A stretch of 5,797 bases of DNA from an uncultured Erysipelotrichaceae bacterium (GTDB taxonomy: Bacteria; Bacillota_I; Bacilli_A; Erysipelotrichales; Erysipelotrichaceae), in the NCBI GenBank assembly GCA_937957895.1, contig CALFEZ010000271.1, positions 1 to 5,797 of the forward strand. Reading direction: 5' to 3'. Under the pieces are notes generated by a model, which did no database searches, was not told where the DNA came from, and saw only the letters and a program-made list of their open reading frames with translations. The translations under genes were made by a program, and so were the position numbers. Position 1 is the first letter of the stretch. Every line of letters starts with the position of its first letter. Below, piece after piece: positions 4,846 through 5,797 of this stretch.

Positions 4846-5797
4846 ATGGATAAAACGATACTAAAAAAGTATGCCAAACTGGCTGTGGAGATCGGAACCA
4901 ATGTACAGCCTGGGCAAACACTGGTCATCAATGCTCCTGTTGAGGCAGCAGAGTTTGCACGACATTGCGTTGAAGCAGCATATGAAGCAAAAGCAGGATA
5001 TGTGTATGTCCGTTGGAATGACGATCAAACCTCGAAACTAAGTTATCTTCATGCAGACATCGATCGATTCAAACGTGTCGATCCTTGGATCGTCTCCCAA
5101 TATCAGACATTCGTAGATGAAAATGCATGTGCCTTGTCGATCTATGCACCATCTCCCGGACTTTTGGCACAAGTCGATCCATCACGTGTCCAGCAAGTCC
5201 AGATCGAATTTCAAAAAGCGATTCAGTTCTATCGTGAATACATGATGGCCAACAAAGCACAATGGTCATTGGTATCGGTTCCAACAGCAGTTTGGGCAAG
5301 TAAGGTCTTTCCTGAAAAATCAGAAGAAGAAGCAATCGCTGCACTTTGGCAAGCTATCTTATCAGCAGTAAGAGTCAGTCAAGACAACGATCCTGTACAA
5401 GAATGGAAAACCCACAATCAGACACTTGAGAGGATCAATCGTAAACTCAATGAGTATCAGTTTGATCACTTGCACTTTACCAACTCACTCGGTACAGATC
5501 TCAAAGTCGGATTGGTCAAAAACCATCGTTGGGCAGGTGGAAAGGAGACTGCTCAAAATGGAGCGGTATTCAATCCAAACATCCCTACGGAAGAAACCTT
5601 TACGATGCCCGATCGTCTTCAAACGGAAGGAGTCGTTGTTGCTACCAAACCTCTGAACTATCAGGGTCGTTTGATCGAAGACTTTGAACTGACGTTTAAA
5701 GAAGGAAAAGTGGTCGATTTCAAAGCAAAAAAGGAAGAACAGGCACTTAAAAATCTATTGGATACAGATGAAGGCAGCAGATATCTTGGAGAGGTAG
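4846..5797 (+). CDS. ampS: M29-family metallo-aminopeptidase (AmpS/PepS type), 5' part
   Basis: Cytoplasmic two-metal aminopeptidase that removes N-terminal residues from peptides, thus recycling or using peptides as an amino acid source. The frame is open from ATG 4846 to the right edge, 317 complete codons, with no stop; family members are about 410 residues, so roughly 90 residues are missing. Seen: N-terminal ILKKYAKLAVEIGTNVQPGQ, typical of the family; then the N-terminal alpha/beta domain; FTNSLGTDLKVGL at 211-223; NPNIPTEETFT at 243-253, with Glu250 corresponding to the first metal ligand of Thermus aminopeptidase T; and a second ligand in YLGE at 313-316 (Glu316), three bases before the window ends. 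The His and Asp ligands lie beyond the window. In Bacillota such proteins are called AmpS or PepS; substrate preference cannot be read from this part. It follows the ROK gene by two bases, so it is very probably cotranscribed. Confidence 0.93.
   Translation, partial: MDKTILKKYAKLAVEIGTNVQPGQTLVINAPVEAAEFARHCVEAAYEAKAGYVYVRWNDDQTSKLSYLHADIDRFKRVDPWIVSQYQTFVDENACALSIYAPSPGLLAQVDPSRVQQVQIEFQKAIQFYREYMMANKAQWSLVSVPTAVWASKVFPEKSEEEAIAALWQAILSAVRVSQDNDPVQEWKTHNQTLERINRKLNEYQFDHLHFTNSLGTDLKVGLVKNHRWAGGKETAQNGAVFNPNIPTEETFTMPDRLQTEGVVVATKPLNYQGRLIEDFELTFKEGKVVDFKAKKEEQALKNLLDTDEGSRYLGEV

Noticed and set aside
1..5797. Origin elements, DnaA boxes, CRISPR, tRNA or mobile element signals, looked for because of the replication genes
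   Set aside because: No TTATCCACA-type clusters, regular spaced repeats, cloverleaf structure, transposase or terminal inverted repeats were found; the window is almost entirely coding.

Overview
The window is a compact, fully one-directional chromosomal segment from a low-to-mid GC Gram-positive bacterium (Bacillota). The clues are the dnaB-dnaI pair, a primosome/helicase-loading pair typical of Bacillota and their wall-less relatives, the strong AGGAGG-type ribosome binding sites, and base composition around 45% GC by eye. TGA is used as a stop (end of dnaB, end of the ROK gene), so the genetic code is the standard bacterial one and not the Mycoplasma/Spiroplasma code. I think a lineage such as Erysipelotrichia or another deep Bacilli-related group is plausible, but the sequence alone does not settle this.

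Layout, all on the + strand: (1) bases 1-577, the 3' part of dnaB (replication initiation/membrane attachment protein, DnaD-like C-terminal domain); (2) 574-1500, dnaI (AAA+ helicase loader), starting with GTG inside the dnaB stop (4-base overlap); (3) 1534-2496, pfkA (ATP-dependent 6-phosphofructokinase); (4) 2508-3932, pyk (pyruvate kinase); (5) 3944-4843, a ROK-family sugar kinase, probably a glucokinase; (6) 4846 to beyond the window end, an M29 metallo-aminopeptidase (AmpS/PepS type), visible for 317 codons and open at the right edge. The largest gap between genes is 33 bases, so no stretch of 300 bases lacks a gene. No tRNA, rRNA, mobile element, CRISPR array or convincing terminator is present.

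Functionally there are two blocks. DnaB and DnaI load the replicative helicase at the origin and at stalled forks. PfkA, Pyk and (if it acts on glucose) the ROK kinase are the three essentially irreversible kinase steps of glycolysis, followed by a peptidase that supplies amino acids from peptides. Spacing of 33, 11, 11 and 2 bases and stop codons merging into Shine-Dalgarno sequences suggest that at least pfkA-pyk-ROK-peptidase is one operon, and there is no visible boundary separating it from dnaB-dnaI.

The genes are recognisable housekeeping genes, and I do not see a clearly new system. The points most worth a second look are the close linkage of helicase-loader genes to glycolytic kinase genes, the roughly fourfold excess of the tetranucleotide GATC, a ROK kinase that has lost its whole zinc site, and single-residue departures in PfkA and in the zinc region of DnaI.
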